From Streptomyces sp. ERV7 (GTDB lineage: Bacteria; Actinomycetota; Actinomycetes; Streptomycetales; Streptomycetaceae): 64,000 nt of DNA. How positions within the stretch are numbered: the first letter of the stretch is position 1; each line of letters opens with the position of its first letter. Location: positions 330,001 through 394,000 of the forward strand of contig NZ_LYOY01000051.1 of NCBI RefSeq assembly GCF_001653515.1, read 5' to 3'. The notes under the pieces are model-generated. The model saw only the letters and a list, made by a program, of their open reading frames with translations. It was not told the DNA's origin and did not search any database. Position numbers and translations under genes: made by a program. Of this stretch, positions 19,701 to 28,822 are shown one piece after another.

Positions 19701-22205
19701 GGTGAGATCCAGGAGCTGAAGAACACCATCAACACGATGGTCGACCAGCTGTCCTCGTTCGCCGTGGAGGTGACCCGGGTCGCGCGCGAGGTGGGCACCG
19801 AGGGCCAGCTCGGCGGCCACGCGCGCGTACGTGACGTCGACGGCACCTGGCGCGACCTCACCGAGTCGGTGAACGAGATGGCCGGGAACCTGACCCGGCA
19901 GGTGCGCGCCATCGCGGCCGTCGCCACCGCGGTGACCCGCGGCGACCTCAACCTCAAGATCGACGTGGACGCGGCGGGCGAGATCCAGGCCCTCCAGGAC
20001 AACATCAACACGATGATCGCCAACCTGCGCGACACCACGGTCGCCAACAAGGAGCAGGACTGGCTCAAGGGCAACCTCGCCCGTATCTCCGGTCTGATGC
20101 AGGGCCGCCGCGACCTGGACGACGTCGCCTCCCTGATCATGACCGAGCTGACGCCGGTGGTCTCGGCCCAGCACGGCGCGTTCTTCCTCGCGCTGCCGAC
20201 CGGCGGCACCGCCGAGGTGGGCGGGGACGAGGACAGCCCGTACGAGCTGAAGATGCGCGGGAGTTACGGGTACTCGGCGGGCTCGATGCCCACCTCGTTC
20301 CGGCCCGGCGAGACGCTGATCGGGACCGCGGCGGAGGAGAAGCGCACGATCCTGGTGGAGAACGTGCCGCCGGGCTATCTGAGGATCTCCTCCGGTCTCG
20401 GGGAGGCGCCGCCCGCGCATGTGATCGTGCTGCCGGTGCTCTTCGAGGGCAAGGTCCTCGGGGTGATCGAGCTGGCCTCGTTCCAGCCGTTCACCCACAT
20501 CCAGAAGGACTTCCTCAACCAGATCGCGGAGATGATCGCGACCAGCGTCAACACGATCAGCGTCAACTCCAAGACCGAGGTGCTGCTCAAGCAGTCGCAG
20601 GAGCTGACCGAGCAGCTGCGCGAGCGGTCGGCGGAGCTGGAGAACCGGCAGAAGGCGCTGCAGGCCTCCAACGCGGAGCTGGAGGAGAAGGCCGAGCTGC
20701 TCGCCCAGCAGAACCGCGACATCGAGGTGAAGAACACCGAGATCGAGGAGGCCCGGCAGGTTCTGGAGGAGCGCGCCGAGCAGCTCGCGGTCTCCATGCG
20801 CTACAAGTCCGAGTTCCTGGCGAACATGTCGCACGAGCTGCGTACGCCCCTCAACTCGCTGCTGATCCTGGCCAAGCTGCTCGCCGACAACGCGGAGGGC
20901 AACCTCTCGCCGAAGCAGGTCGAGTTCGCGGAAACGATCCATGGTGCGGGTTCGGACCTGCTCCAGCTGATCAACGACATCCTCGACCTGTCCAAGGTCG
21001 AGGCGGGCAAGATGGACGTCAGCCCGACCCGGATCGCCCTGGTGCAGCTCGTCGACTACGTGGAGGCGACGTTCAGGCCGCTCACCGCGGAGAAGGGGCT
21101 CGACTTCTCCGTACGGGTCTCGCCGGAGCTCCCGGCGACGCTGCACACCGATGAGCAGCGGCTGCTGCAGGTGCTGCGCAACCTGCTGTCGAACGCGGTG
21201 AAGTTCACCGACAGCGGTGCCGTCGAGCTGGTGATCAGGCCGGCGCACGCCGATGTGCCGCACGCGATCCGCGAACAGCTCCTGGAGGCGGGCTCGCTGC
21301 GCGACGCGGACGCCGATCTGATCGCGTTCTCGGTCACCGACACCGGCATCGGCATCGCGGCCAGCAAGATGCGGGTGATTTTCGAGGCGTTCAAGCAGGC
21401 CGACGGCACGACCAGCCGCAAGTACGGAGGCACGGGCCTTGGGCTGTCCATCAGCCGCGAGATCGCCCGCCTGCTCGGCGGCGAGATCCACGCGGCGAGC
21501 GAGCCCGGCCGAGGCTCCACCTTCACGCTCTATCTCCCGCTGCACCCCAGCGAGTTGCCGCCGCAGGGCTACCCCCAGCTGCCGCCCGGCGGCGAGACGG
21601 CGGCCGAGGGCGCCCCGGCGGACGGCGGACGGCCGGAGCTCCTCCCGCACGAGACGGCGTCGCTCGCCCCGAGCGAGAGCCAGACGGGCGCGGCCGGGCT
21701 GTTCCGGCGCCGGCGCAAGTCGCTCGGCGCGGAGCCCGCGGCCACGCTGCCCGGTCAGCCGGGGGAGGCGCAGCAGGACTCCTGGGCGGCCCAGGAGCCG
21801 GAGCGCGCACCCGCGCGTACGTTCCTCTTCGGCGGCGAGAAGGTGCTGATCGTCGACGACGACGTACGCAACGTCTTCGCGCTCACCAGCGTCCTGGAGC
21901 AGCACGGTCTGTCGGTGCTCTACGCGGAGAACGGCCGCGAGGGGATCGAGGTCCTGGAGCAGCACGAGGACACGGCCGTCGTGCTGATGGACATCATGAT
22001 GCCGGAGATGGACGGATACGCCACGACCTCGGCGATTCGCCGGATGCCGCAGTTCGCCGGGCTCCCCATCATCGCGCTCACCGCCAAGGCGATGAAGGGC
22101 GACCGGGAGAAGGCCATCGAGTCCGGCGCGTCCGACTACGTCACCAAGCCGGTCGACCCCGACCATCTGCTGTCGGTGATGGAGCAGTGGATGCACGGGA
22201 AGTGA
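16743..22205 (+). CDS. osaA: OsaA-type hybrid histidine kinase with tandem HAMP array
   Basis: A cytosolic hybrid kinase of 1820 residues, homologue of S. coelicolor OsaA (osmoadaptation). No membrane segment is seen. Residues about 100-1100 are one divergent and ten very regular HAMP-type repeats; the core motif LGGQAQV-x-G-x-x-G-x-W-K-D-L recurs every 92 residues (276 nt) from 17325 to 19809 without indels. A GAF domain follows (about 1110-1280), then a coiled coil, then HisKA with H1364 in MSHELRTPLN and an ATPase domain with KYGGTGLGLSI. A receiver domain carries the phospho-acceptor D1750 in LMDIMMPEMDG and ends in ALTAKAMKG. The GTG at 16743 has GGGAGGG upstream. OsaB follows at 22450 and is its likely partner. 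Confidence 0.93.
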   Translation: MESGVAARGKSTRAKGGRARGKGTTEVDTAALQRLLVALASMRDGNFRKRLTVSGDGMMAEIAAVFNEVADRNLHLTGEIARVRRMVGREGKLTERLENGACEGSWAAAIDASNALVDDLARPVSEVGRVLSAVAEGDLEQRMDLRSHGVDNAERPLRGEFLKVGRTVNNLVDQLSAFTDEVTRVALEVGTEGKLGGQAQVRGMSGSWKDLTDSVNTMAYRLTAQVRDIALVTTAVAKGDLSRKVTVHVAGEMLQLKNTVNTMVDQLSSFSSEVTRVAREVGTEGELGGQAQVPGVAGVWKDLTDSVNLMAGNLTAQVRGIAQVTTAVANGDLSQKVTVNARGEVAQLAETINQMTETLRTFADEVTRVANEVGAEGLLGGQAQVPGAAGTWKDLTDSVNTVFRNLTTQVRDIAQVTTAVANGDMTQKVTVDVAGEMLELKNTVNTMVDQLQSFGSEVTRVAREVGVEGRLGGQAEVPGAAGTWKDLTDSVNNAFRNLTGQVRNIAQVTTAVANGDLSQKVTVDVSGEMLELKNTVNTMVDQLASFAAQLTRMAQDVGTEGRLGGQARVDGVSGTWKELTDSVNFMAGNLTSQVRQIAQVTTAVARGDLSQKIDVDARGEILELKNTINNMVDQLSGFAEQVTRVAREVGTDGRLGGQAQVPGVAGVWRDLTDSVNGMAGNLTAQVRNIAQVATAVARGDLSQKIDVDARGEILELKNVLNTMVDQLSNFAEQVTRVAREVGTEGILGGQAEVQGVSGTWKDLTQSVNFMANNLTFQVRNIAEVTTAVAKGDLSKKITVDAKGEILELVTTVNTMVDQLSNFADEVTRVAREVGTEGILGGQARVRGVTGIWKDLSDNVNLMAANLTYQVRNIARVSTAVANGDLTKKVTVEARGEVAELADTVNTMVTTLSSFADQVTRVAREVGTDGILGGQARVPGVSGTWKDLTESVNSMADNLTGQVRQIATVTTAIAKGDLTKKIDIDARGEIQELKNTINTMVDQLSSFAVEVTRVAREVGTEGQLGGHARVRDVDGTWRDLTESVNEMAGNLTRQVRAIAAVATAVTRGDLNLKIDVDAAGEIQALQDNINTMIANLRDTTVANKEQDWLKGNLARISGLMQGRRDLDDVASLIMTELTPVVSAQHGAFFLALPTGGTAEVGGDEDSPYELKMRGSYGYSAGSMPTSFRPGETLIGTAAEEKRTILVENVPPGYLRISSGLGEAPPAHVIVLPVLFEGKVLGVIELASFQPFTHIQKDFLNQIAEMIATSVNTISVNSKTEVLLKQSQELTEQLRERSAELENRQKALQASNAELEEKAELLAQQNRDIEVKNTEIEEARQVLEERAEQLAVSMRYKSEFLANMSHELRTPLNSLLILAKLLADNAEGNLSPKQVEFAETIHGAGSDLLQLINDILDLSKVEAGKMDVSPTRIALVQLVDYVEATFRPLTAEKGLDFSVRVSPELPATLHTDEQRLLQVLRNLLSNAVKFTDSGAVELVIRPAHADVPHAIREQLLEAGSLRDADADLIAFSVTDTGIGIAASKMRVIFEAFKQADGTTSRKYGGTGLGLSISREIARLLGGEIHAASEPGRGSTFTLYLPLHPSELPPQGYPQLPPGGETAAEGAPADGGRPELLPHETASLAPSESQTGAAGLFRRRRKSLGAEPAATLPGQPGEAQQDSWAAQEPERAPARTFLFGGEKVLIVDDDVRNVFALTSVLEQHGLSVLYAENGREGIEVLEQHEDTAVVLMDIMMPEMDGYATTSAIRRMPQFAGLPIIALTAKAMKGDREKAIESGASDYVTKPVDPDHLLSVMEQWMHGK

Positions 22206-22449
22206 TCGGTGGCCGCACGGTTCACCGCGAGTTGCTGACTGACTGTGGCCGAAGGCGTGTGAGACGGCGGTATTCGGGGAACCTTCTGGTCTCCCACTAC
22301 GTTTCTGCTACGTGCACAGTGACATCGCGGTGACAGGGTGTGGCGACAGGCGGGGTGCGGCTACCATGACCGGCACAAGGACGGGCGGCGCAAGGGAGTC
22401 GTCCCCTGGGGCGGCGCCCGGTGCACTGCCGGGGCGAGGAGGACGGGCC

Positions 22450-23130
22450 ATGGTGCAGAAGGCCAAGATCCTCCTGGTCGATGACCGGCCGGAGAATCTG
22501 CTGGCGCTGGAGGCCATCCTCTCTGCGCTCGATCAGACACTGGTGCGGGCATCGTCAGGGGAGGAAGCGCTCAAAGCACTGCTGACGGACGATTTCGCAG
22601 TCATCCTGCTGGACGTCCAGATGCCGGGCATGGACGGTTTCGAGACCGCCGCGCACATCAAGCGGCGGGAGCGGACCCGGGACATCCCGATCATCTTCCT
22701 CACCGCCATCAACCACGGCCCCCACCACACGTTCCGGGGGTATGCGGCGGGAGCCGTCGACTACATCTCCAAGCCCTTCGACCCCTGGGTGCTGCGCGCC
22801 AAGGTGTCGGTGTTCGTCGAGCTGTACATGAAGAACTGTCAGCTGCGTGAGCAGGCGGCGCTGCTGCGGCTCCAGCTGGAGGGCGGCGGCCAGACGGCCG
22901 GCGACCCCAAGGAGCCTGCGGGTCTGCTCGCCGAGCTGTCCGCGCGGCTCGCGGCCGTCGAGGAGCAGGCCGAGGCGCTCTCCAAGCAGCTGGACGACGA
23001 GTCCGCGGACGCGGCGGCGGTGGCCACGGCCGCCCATCTGGAGCGCAAACTGACCGGCCTGCGACGGGCGCTCGACGCCCTGGAGCCGGGCACCGGCAGC
23101 GGCACGGCGGCCCTGCCCTCGCAGAACTGA
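22450..23130 (+). CDS. osaB: OsaB-type response regulator with coiled coil
   Basis: A 226-residue response regulator without a DNA-binding domain. The receiver domain (residues 5-125) has the acidic pocket D11/D12 (LLVDDRPEN), phospho-acceptor D55 (LLDVQMPGMDG), T near 83 (IIFLTAI) and K in YISKPFD. After residue 130 a long helical, Leu/Glu/Ala-rich stretch (ELYMKNCQLREQAALL, then LAAVEEQAEALSKQ) predicts a coiled coil. In S. coelicolor OsaB is needed for growth in high osmolarity. The ATG at 22450 follows GGAGG by 7 nt; upstream extension adds only low-complexity sequence. A 244-bp gap from osaA suggests its own promoter. Confidence 0.93.
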   Translation: MVQKAKILLVDDRPENLLALEAILSALDQTLVRASSGEEALKALLTDDFAVILLDVQMPGMDGFETAAHIKRRERTRDIPIIFLTAINHGPHHTFRGYAAGAVDYISKPFDPWVLRAKVSVFVELYMKNCQLREQAALLRLQLEGGGQTAGDPKEPAGLLAELSARLAAVEEQAEALSKQLDDESADAAAVATAAHLERKLTGLRRALDALEPGTGSGTAALPSQN

Positions 23131-23304
23131 GCGGCGCGGAATCCAGCTGCCCGCAGGGGACCTGACGTTGATGGCGCGTCAGTCCCCTTTGTGCGTGGGG
23201 CAGTAACGTCCGCGCCTACGTGAGCATCGTCTTTCGGTACGACACGAACGGGTGAAGCACCGGCCGTCGTGTCGACTGTCGCCAGCACCGGTAACCTCAG
23301 CACC

Positions 23305-26133
23305 ATGGCCTCACGTACGTCCGGCAAGGGTTCCCAGGGCACGGCGGGCACCGCGAAGCCCACCGGCCGTACCGCGGCATCCGCCAAGAAGGCGGCCGCG
23401 CCCGCCAAGAAGGCGCCCGCGAAGAAGGCTGCCGCGCCCGCGAAGAGAGCGCCCGCCAAAAAGGCACCCGCCAAGAAGGCGGCGGCCTCCAAGCCCGCGC
23501 CCAAGCCGGCGCCTTCCCCCACAGGGGGCGTGTACCGGCTCGCGCGCGCCGTCTGGCTGGGTGCGGCCCATGGGGTCGGGGCGATGTTCCGCGGCATAGG
23601 GCGAGGCGCCAAGGGCCTTGACCCCGCCCACCGCAAGGACGGCCTCGCCCTGCTGCTGCTCGGCGTCGCGCTGATCGTCGCCGCCGGCACCTGGTCGAAT
23701 CTGCGCGGCCCGGTCGGCGACCTCGTCGAGATGCTGGTGACCGGCGCCTTCGGACGGCTCGATCTGCTGGTGCCGCTGCTGCTCGGCGCGATCGCGGTCC
23801 GCCTCATCCTCTATCCGGAGAAGCCCGAGGCCAACGGCCGGATCGTGATCGGCCTCTCCGCGCTCGTACTCGGCGTGCTCGGCCAGGTCCACATCGCCTG
23901 CGGCTCGCCGGGCCGCGACGACGGCACCAGCGCGATGCAGGACGCGGGCGGCCTCATCGGCTGGGGCGCCTCCAAGCCGCTCGAATTCCTGATGGGTGAC
24001 GTCCTGGCGGTGCCGATGCTGGTGCTGCTCACCGTCTTCGGGCTGCTCGTGGTCACCGCGACGCCCGTCAACGCCATCCCGCAGCGGCTGCGCGCCCTGG
24101 GCGCCCGGCTCGGCATCGTCGAGCCGCTGCCGGGGGAGTCCGGCGAGGACGAGCTGTACGACGACGACTGGCGTGCCGCCGACGAACCCGAGCCCGCGCC
24201 GCGCGCCCGGCGCACGCCCGGGCGCCGCGCCGCGTCGGCCGGCGAGTACGCCCCGTACGACCAGGACGAAGTCGAGCAGGAGGCGCTCTCGCAGCGCCGC
24301 AAGCCCCGGCGTGCCTCGGTGCAACCGGCGTTCGACCTGCCGATGGACCCGGTCGACGTGGCCGCCGCCGCGGCCGCGGCCCTCGACGGCGCCGTGCTCA
24401 ACGGCCTGCCGCCGTCCCCGATCGTCGCCGACCTCACCCAGGGCGTCTCCACCGAGCGGGAGCGCGGGAGCACCACACCGGTGCCCACGGCCCGCGCCGA
24501 AGCGGCCAAGGCCGGGCCGCGGCCCGGCGCCAAGGCCGACATGACCAAGGCGGAGCCCCGGGCGACCCCGGGCGCCCCCGCCGTCGTACCGGATCTGACC
24601 AAGGCCGCGCCCGAGCACTCCGAGATGCCGGTGCGCGCCGAGCAGCTCCAGCTCGCGGGCGACATCACCTACGCGCTGCCCTCGCTCGACCTGCTGGAGC
24701 GGGGCGGCCCGGGCAAGACGCGCAGCGCCGCGAACGACGCCATAGTGGCCTCGCTGCAGAACGTCTTCACGGAGTTCAAGGTCGACGCGGCCGTCACCGG
24801 CTTCACCCGGGGCCCGACGGTCACCCGCTACGAGGTGGAGCTGGGCCCGGCCGTGAAGGTCGAGCGGATCACCGCGCTGACCAAGAACATCGCGTACGCG
24901 GTGGCCAGCCCGGACGTCCGGATCATCTCGCCGATCCCCGGCAAGTCGGCGGTCGGCATCGAGATCCCGAACACCGACCGCGAGATGGTCAACCTCGGCG
25001 ACGTGCTGCGCCTCGCGGACGCGGCCGAGGACGACCATCCGATGCTCGTCGCGCTCGGCAAGGACGTCGAGGGCGGCTATGTGATGGCCAACCTGGCGAA
25101 GATGCCGCACGTCCTGGTGGCCGGCGCGACCGGATCCGGCAAGTCGTCCTGCATCAACTGCCTGATCACCTCGGTGATGGTGCGGGCGACGCCCGAGGAC
25201 GTACGGATGGTGCTCGTCGACCCCAAGCGCGTCGAACTCACCGCGTACGAGGGCATTCCGCACCTGATCACGCCCATCATCACCAACCCGAAGCGGGCCG
25301 CCGAGGCGCTCCAGTGGGTCGTGCGCGAGATGGATCTGCGCTACGACGACCTGGCGGCGTTCGGTTTCCGCCATATCGACGACTTCAACGAGGCGATCCG
25401 CAACGGCAAGGTCAAGCTGCCCGAGGGCAGCGAGCGGGAGCTGACCCCGTACCCGTATCTGCTGGTGATCGTCGACGAGCTCGCGGACCTGATGATGGTG
25501 GCGCCGCGTGACGTCGAGGACGCGATCGTGCGCATCACCCAGCTGGCCCGCGCCGCCGGCATCCATCTGGTCCTCGCCACCCAGCGCCCCTCCGTGGACG
25601 TCGTGACCGGCCTGATCAAGGCGAACGTGCCGTCCAGGCTCGCCTTCGCGACCTCCTCGCTCGCCGACAGCCGTGTCATCCTCGACCAGCCCGGCGCCGA
25701 GAAGCTCATCGGAAAGGGTGACGGACTGTTCCTGCCGATGGGCGCGAACAAGCCGACCCGCCTCCAGGGCGCGTTCGTCACCGAGGACGAGATCGCTGCG
25801 ATCGTCCAGCACTGCAAGGACCAGATGGCGCCGGTCTTCCGCGAGGACGTCACCGTCGGGCAGAAGCAGAAGAAGGAGATCGACGAGGAGATCGGCGACG
25901 ACCTCGATCTGCTCTGCCAGGCCGCCGAGCTGGTCGTCTCCACCCAGTTCGGGTCGACCTCGATGCTCCAGCGCAAGCTGAGGGTCGGCTTCGCCAAGGC
26001 GGGCCGGCTGATGGACCTGATGGAGTCGCGCGGCATCGTGGGACCCAGCGAGGGCTCCAAGGCGCGTGACGTCCTGGTCAAACCCGATGAACTCGACGGT
26101 GTGCTGGCGGTGATCCGGGGGGAGGCTCCCTGA
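23305..26133 (+). CDS. ftsK: FtsK/SpoIIIE family DNA translocase
   Basis: A 942-residue DNA pump for chromosome segregation at sporulation septa. The first 60 residues are a Lys/Ala/Pro tail with repeated AKKA/APAKKA units. About four hydrophobic segments follow (residues 110-260, e.g. LALLLLGVALIVAAG and VPMLVLLTVFGLLVV), then an acidic/Pro-rich linker to about residue 470. The RecA-like motor has Walker A ending at K613 (GATGSGKS) and Walker B at D724 (VIVDELADLM), with TQRPSVDVVTG. The C-terminal gamma winged helix (STSMLQRKLRVGFAKAGRLMD) reads polarity sequences. I chose ATG 23305 (MASRTSG); GTG 23269 is possible. The gene is monocistronic, 174 bp after osaB. Confidence 0.95.
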   Translation: MASRTSGKGSQGTAGTAKPTGRTAASAKKAAAPAKKAPAKKAAAPAKRAPAKKAPAKKAAASKPAPKPAPSPTGGVYRLARAVWLGAAHGVGAMFRGIGRGAKGLDPAHRKDGLALLLLGVALIVAAGTWSNLRGPVGDLVEMLVTGAFGRLDLLVPLLLGAIAVRLILYPEKPEANGRIVIGLSALVLGVLGQVHIACGSPGRDDGTSAMQDAGGLIGWGASKPLEFLMGDVLAVPMLVLLTVFGLLVVTATPVNAIPQRLRALGARLGIVEPLPGESGEDELYDDDWRAADEPEPAPRARRTPGRRAASAGEYAPYDQDEVEQEALSQRRKPRRASVQPAFDLPMDPVDVAAAAAAALDGAVLNGLPPSPIVADLTQGVSTERERGSTTPVPTARAEAAKAGPRPGAKADMTKAEPRATPGAPAVVPDLTKAAPEHSEMPVRAEQLQLAGDITYALPSLDLLERGGPGKTRSAANDAIVASLQNVFTEFKVDAAVTGFTRGPTVTRYEVELGPAVKVERITALTKNIAYAVASPDVRIISPIPGKSAVGIEIPNTDREMVNLGDVLRLADAAEDDHPMLVALGKDVEGGYVMANLAKMPHVLVAGATGSGKSSCINCLITSVMVRATPEDVRMVLVDPKRVELTAYEGIPHLITPIITNPKRAAEALQWVVREMDLRYDDLAAFGFRHIDDFNEAIRNGKVKLPEGSERELTPYPYLLVIVDELADLMMVAPRDVEDAIVRITQLARAAGIHLVLATQRPSVDVVTGLIKANVPSRLAFATSSLADSRVILDQPGAEKLIGKGDGLFLPMGANKPTRLQGAFVTEDEIAAIVQHCKDQMAPVFREDVTVGQKQKKEIDEEIGDDLDLLCQAAELVVSTQFGSTSMLQRKLRVGFAKAGRLMDLMESRGIVGPSEGSKARDVLVKPDELDGVLAVIRGEAP

Positions 26134-26388
26134 TGGCCCCGGGCGGGCCCGAAGGGTCGATTCCGCGGCCGAATGGAGCACAGGGAAGGGAGTGTGGGGC
26201 AACCGTTTTCCCCGGCTGTACGTCCAGTTGAGGGAAGAGCAGGAACATGCCCCCCTCCTGACCCGTTAGGAGGATGGGAGGAGGCCATTCCGATGGCGTA
26301 CAAACTCCACCCTCCCGGTTGCCCCACCCTTTCGTACCCCCCCTAGACTGAACACCCAGCAGGTGGCTCACGCTCGAAAGGCGCCCCC

Positions 26389-27252
26389 GTGTCCATCGGC
26401 AACTCCCCCGAAGACGACCGGCCTTCCCTCGGCGACGACGACCGGCCCTCCTTTGCTGACGACGACCGGCCGACGATCGGCCACGCCCTCAAGCAGGCCC
26501 GGATCGCGGCAGGACTGACCGTCGACGAGGTCAGTTCGATCACGAGAGTGCGCATCCCGATCGTGCACGGTCTGGAGGAGGACGACTTCTCCGGCTGCGG
26601 CGGCGATGTGTACGCGCGCGGACACATCCGCACGGTCGCGCGGGCCGTGCACCTGGATCCGGAGCCCCTGGTCGCGCAGTACGACGCCGACCACGGCGGC
26701 CGTCCCGCGCCCACGCCCGCGGCGCCCATGTTCGAGGCCGAGCGCATCAGGCCCGAGCGGCGCCGCCCGAACTGGACCGCGGCCATGGTCGCCGCGATCG
26801 TGGTGGTCGTCGGCTTCGTCGGCTTCACGATGTTCAGCGGCAGCGGCGACTCCAAGGGCAAGGGCACCCAGGTCGCCGAGGGCCCGACCCAGACGCACCA
26901 GCAGAGCCCCAGCCCCAAGCCGGCCCCGAGCCTGCCCGCCGCGCCCAAGCCGCCCGCCCCCTCCGACAGCGCCATCGCCGCGGCCCCGCAGGACAAGGTC
27001 ACCGTCAAGCTGAGCGCCATCTCCGACAAGAGCTGGATCTCCGCCAAGGCGCACAACGGCCAGGTGCTCTACGACGGCCTCCTGGAGAAGGGCGAGTCGA
27101 AGACCTTCGTGGACGGCGAGAAGATCGATCTGATCCTGGGCAACGCCGGGGCGATCGAGCTCTACGTCAACGGCAAGAAGGTCGAGGACCAGTTCGGTGA
27201 CGGCCAGGTCGAGCGGCTGACCTACACCAAGGGCGACCCGGTCGTCGGCTGA
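26389..27252 (+). CDS. RodZ-like membrane-anchored HTH protein (DUF4115)
   Basis: A 287-residue bitopic membrane protein. Residues about 28-95 form a Xre-like helix-turn-helix of the RodZ type (IGHALKQARIAAGLTVDEVS, then YARGHIRTVARAV). One transmembrane segment lies around residues 127-146 (WTAAMVAAIVVVVGFVGFTM). A Pro/Ser/Lys-rich linker leads to a C-terminal extracytoplasmic DUF4115 beta domain (KLSAISDKSWISAK to QVERLTYTKGD). RodZ links MreB to the cell-wall machine in rods; in Streptomyces the role is less clear, possibly in spore wall or septation, which fits its place next to ftsK. The N-terminus has a triple DDDRPS/T repeat. The start is GTG 26389, with AAAGG upstream. Confidence 0.88.
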   Translation: MSIGNSPEDDRPSLGDDDRPSFADDDRPTIGHALKQARIAAGLTVDEVSSITRVRIPIVHGLEEDDFSGCGGDVYARGHIRTVARAVHLDPEPLVAQYDADHGGRPAPTPAAPMFEAERIRPERRRPNWTAAMVAAIVVVVGFVGFTMFSGSGDSKGKGTQVAEGPTQTHQQSPSPKPAPSLPAAPKPPAPSDSAIAAAPQDKVTVKLSAISDKSWISAKAHNGQVLYDGLLEKGESKTFVDGEKIDLILGNAGAIELYVNGKKVEDQFGDGQVERLTYTKGDPVVG

Positions 27253-27346
27253 CCGGGGCCGCCGCGCCCCGGCCCCGTACGGCCGCCGATTCCTTGATCA
27301 ACCCTCGGGGCGGGGACGCGGGCCGGGACAAAGTAGTCTTGAGTCC

Positions 27347-28822
27347 ATGCCCGAACGCCGTACCGTCGCCCTTGTCACTCTCGGCTGCGCCCGTAACGAG
27401 GTGGACTCGGAGGAGCTTGCAGGCCGCTTGGCAGCGGACGGCTGGGAGCTCGTCGAGGACGCCTCGGACGCCGATGTCGCCGTCGTCAACACCTGTGGGT
27501 TCGTCGAAGCCGCCAAGAAGGACTCCGTCGACGCCCTCCTCGAAGCCAATGATCTCAAGGATCACGGCCGGACCCAGGCCGTGGTCGCCGTCGGCTGTAT
27601 GGCCGAGCGGTACGGCAAGGAGCTCGCCGACGCGCTCCCCGAGGCCGACGGCGTGCTCGGCTTCGACGACTACGCCGACATCTCCGACCGGCTCCAGACC
27701 ATCCTCAGCGGTGGGAACGTGGAGGCGCACACCCCGCGCGACCGGCGCAAGCTGCTGCCGCTGAGCCCCGTCGAGCGCCAGAGCGCCGACGTGGCGCTGC
27801 CCGGCCACGCGCAGGAGGCCCAGGAGAGCGCCCCCGAGGACCTGCCCGACGGCCTCGCGCCCGCCTCCGGCCCGCGCGCCCCGCTGCGCCGCCGGCTGGA
27901 CACCAGCCCGGTCGCCTCGGTGAAGCTGGCCTCCGGCTGCGACCGCCGCTGCACGTTCTGCGCCATCCCGTCCTTCCGCGGCTCCTTCATCTCGCGCCGC
28001 CCCTCGGACGTGCTGGGCGAGACGCGCTGGCTGGCCGAGCAGGGTGTCAAGGAGGTCATGCTGGTCTCCGAGAACAACACCTCGTACGGCAAGGACCTCG
28101 GCGACATCCGGCTCCTGGAGACGCTGCTGCCCGAGCTCGCGGCCGTCGACGGCATTGAGCGTGTACGTGTCAGCTACCTCCAGCCCGCCGAGATGCGGCC
28201 GGGCCTGATCGACGTGCTGACCTCGACCGACAAGGTCGTCCCGTACTTCGACCTGTCCTTCCAGCACTCCGCGCCCGGTGTGCTGCGGGCCATGCGGCGC
28301 TTCGGCGACACCGAGCGCTTCCTGGAGCTCCTGGAGACGATCCGCGCCAAGGCCCCGCAGGCCGGTGTGCGCTCCAACTTCATCGTCGGCTTCCCCGGTG
28401 AGACCGAGGCCGACTTCCAGGAGCTGGAACGCTTCCTCACCAGTGCCCGCCTGGACGCCATCGGCGTCTTCGGCTACTCCGACGAGGAGGGCACCGAGGC
28501 CGTCACCTACGAGAACAAGCTGGACGCGGAGGTGATCGCCGAGCGGCTCGACCACCTGTCGCGGCTCGCCGAGGAGCTCACCGCCCAGCGCGCCGAGGAG
28601 CGCGTCGGCGACACCGTCCGGGTGCTGGTCGAGTCGGTCGACAGCGAGGACGGCGTGATCGGCCGCGCCGAGCACCAGGCACCCGAGACCGATGGTCAAG
28701 TGCGGTTCACGGAGGGCGCGGGACTGACGCCGGGCCGTATCGTCGAGGCGAAGGTCGTCGCCGCCGAGGGCGTCGACCTGGTGGTGACGAGTCTCGACGT
28801 CCTTGAGGAGGCGGCCAGATGA
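27347..28822 (+). CDS. rimO: Ribosomal protein S12 methylthiotransferase RimO
   Basis: A 491-residue radical-SAM enzyme that adds a methylthio group to the conserved Asp of ribosomal protein S12. The N-terminal UPF0004 domain has the auxiliary-cluster cysteines C14 (LGCARN), C50 (NTCGF) and C84 (GCMAE). The radical-SAM cluster is C198-x3-C202-x2-C205 (CDRRCTFC). A C-terminal TRAM domain runs from about 425. LGCARNEVDSE is the RimO version of this motif; the MiaB paralogue at 51800 has YGCQMNVHDSE. An acidic insert of about 40 residues before the SAM core is common in actinobacteria. Its stop overlaps the pgsA start (ATGA), so the two are translationally coupled. Confidence 0.95.
   Translation: MPERRTVALVTLGCARNEVDSEELAGRLAADGWELVEDASDADVAVVNTCGFVEAAKKDSVDALLEANDLKDHGRTQAVVAVGCMAERYGKELADALPEADGVLGFDDYADISDRLQTILSGGNVEAHTPRDRRKLLPLSPVERQSADVALPGHAQEAQESAPEDLPDGLAPASGPRAPLRRRLDTSPVASVKLASGCDRRCTFCAIPSFRGSFISRRPSDVLGETRWLAEQGVKEVMLVSENNTSYGKDLGDIRLLETLLPELAAVDGIERVRVSYLQPAEMRPGLIDVLTSTDKVVPYFDLSFQHSAPGVLRAMRRFGDTERFLELLETIRAKAPQAGVRSNFIVGFPGETEADFQELERFLTSARLDAIGVFGYSDEEGTEAVTYENKLDAEVIAERLDHLSRLAEELTAQRAEERVGDTVRVLVESVDSEDGVIGRAEHQAPETDGQVRFTEGAGLTPGRIVEAKVVAAEGVDLVVTSLDVLEEAAR

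Noticed and set aside
17325..19900. Regularly spaced repeats that could suggest a CRISPR array
   Set aside because: The 276-nt period is a coding repeat of 92 codons with HAMP motifs; unit size and lack of spacers exclude CRISPR.
16656..22196. An 1846-residue open frame on the minus strand opposite osaA
   Set aside because: It mirrors the codon structure of osaA, is rich in Arg/His/Val/Leu/Asp without any domain, and results from GC-biased third positions in the repeated kinase gene.
22206..22449. SigB-dependent promoter before osaB
   Set aside because: GTTT-like stretches occur, but no GGGTAC-type -10 lies at the right distance; I cannot support it by eye.
23311..26202. A 963-residue minus-strand frame opposite ftsK
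   Set aside because: Composition is typical of an antisense shadow, and the plus strand carries all FtsK motifs.
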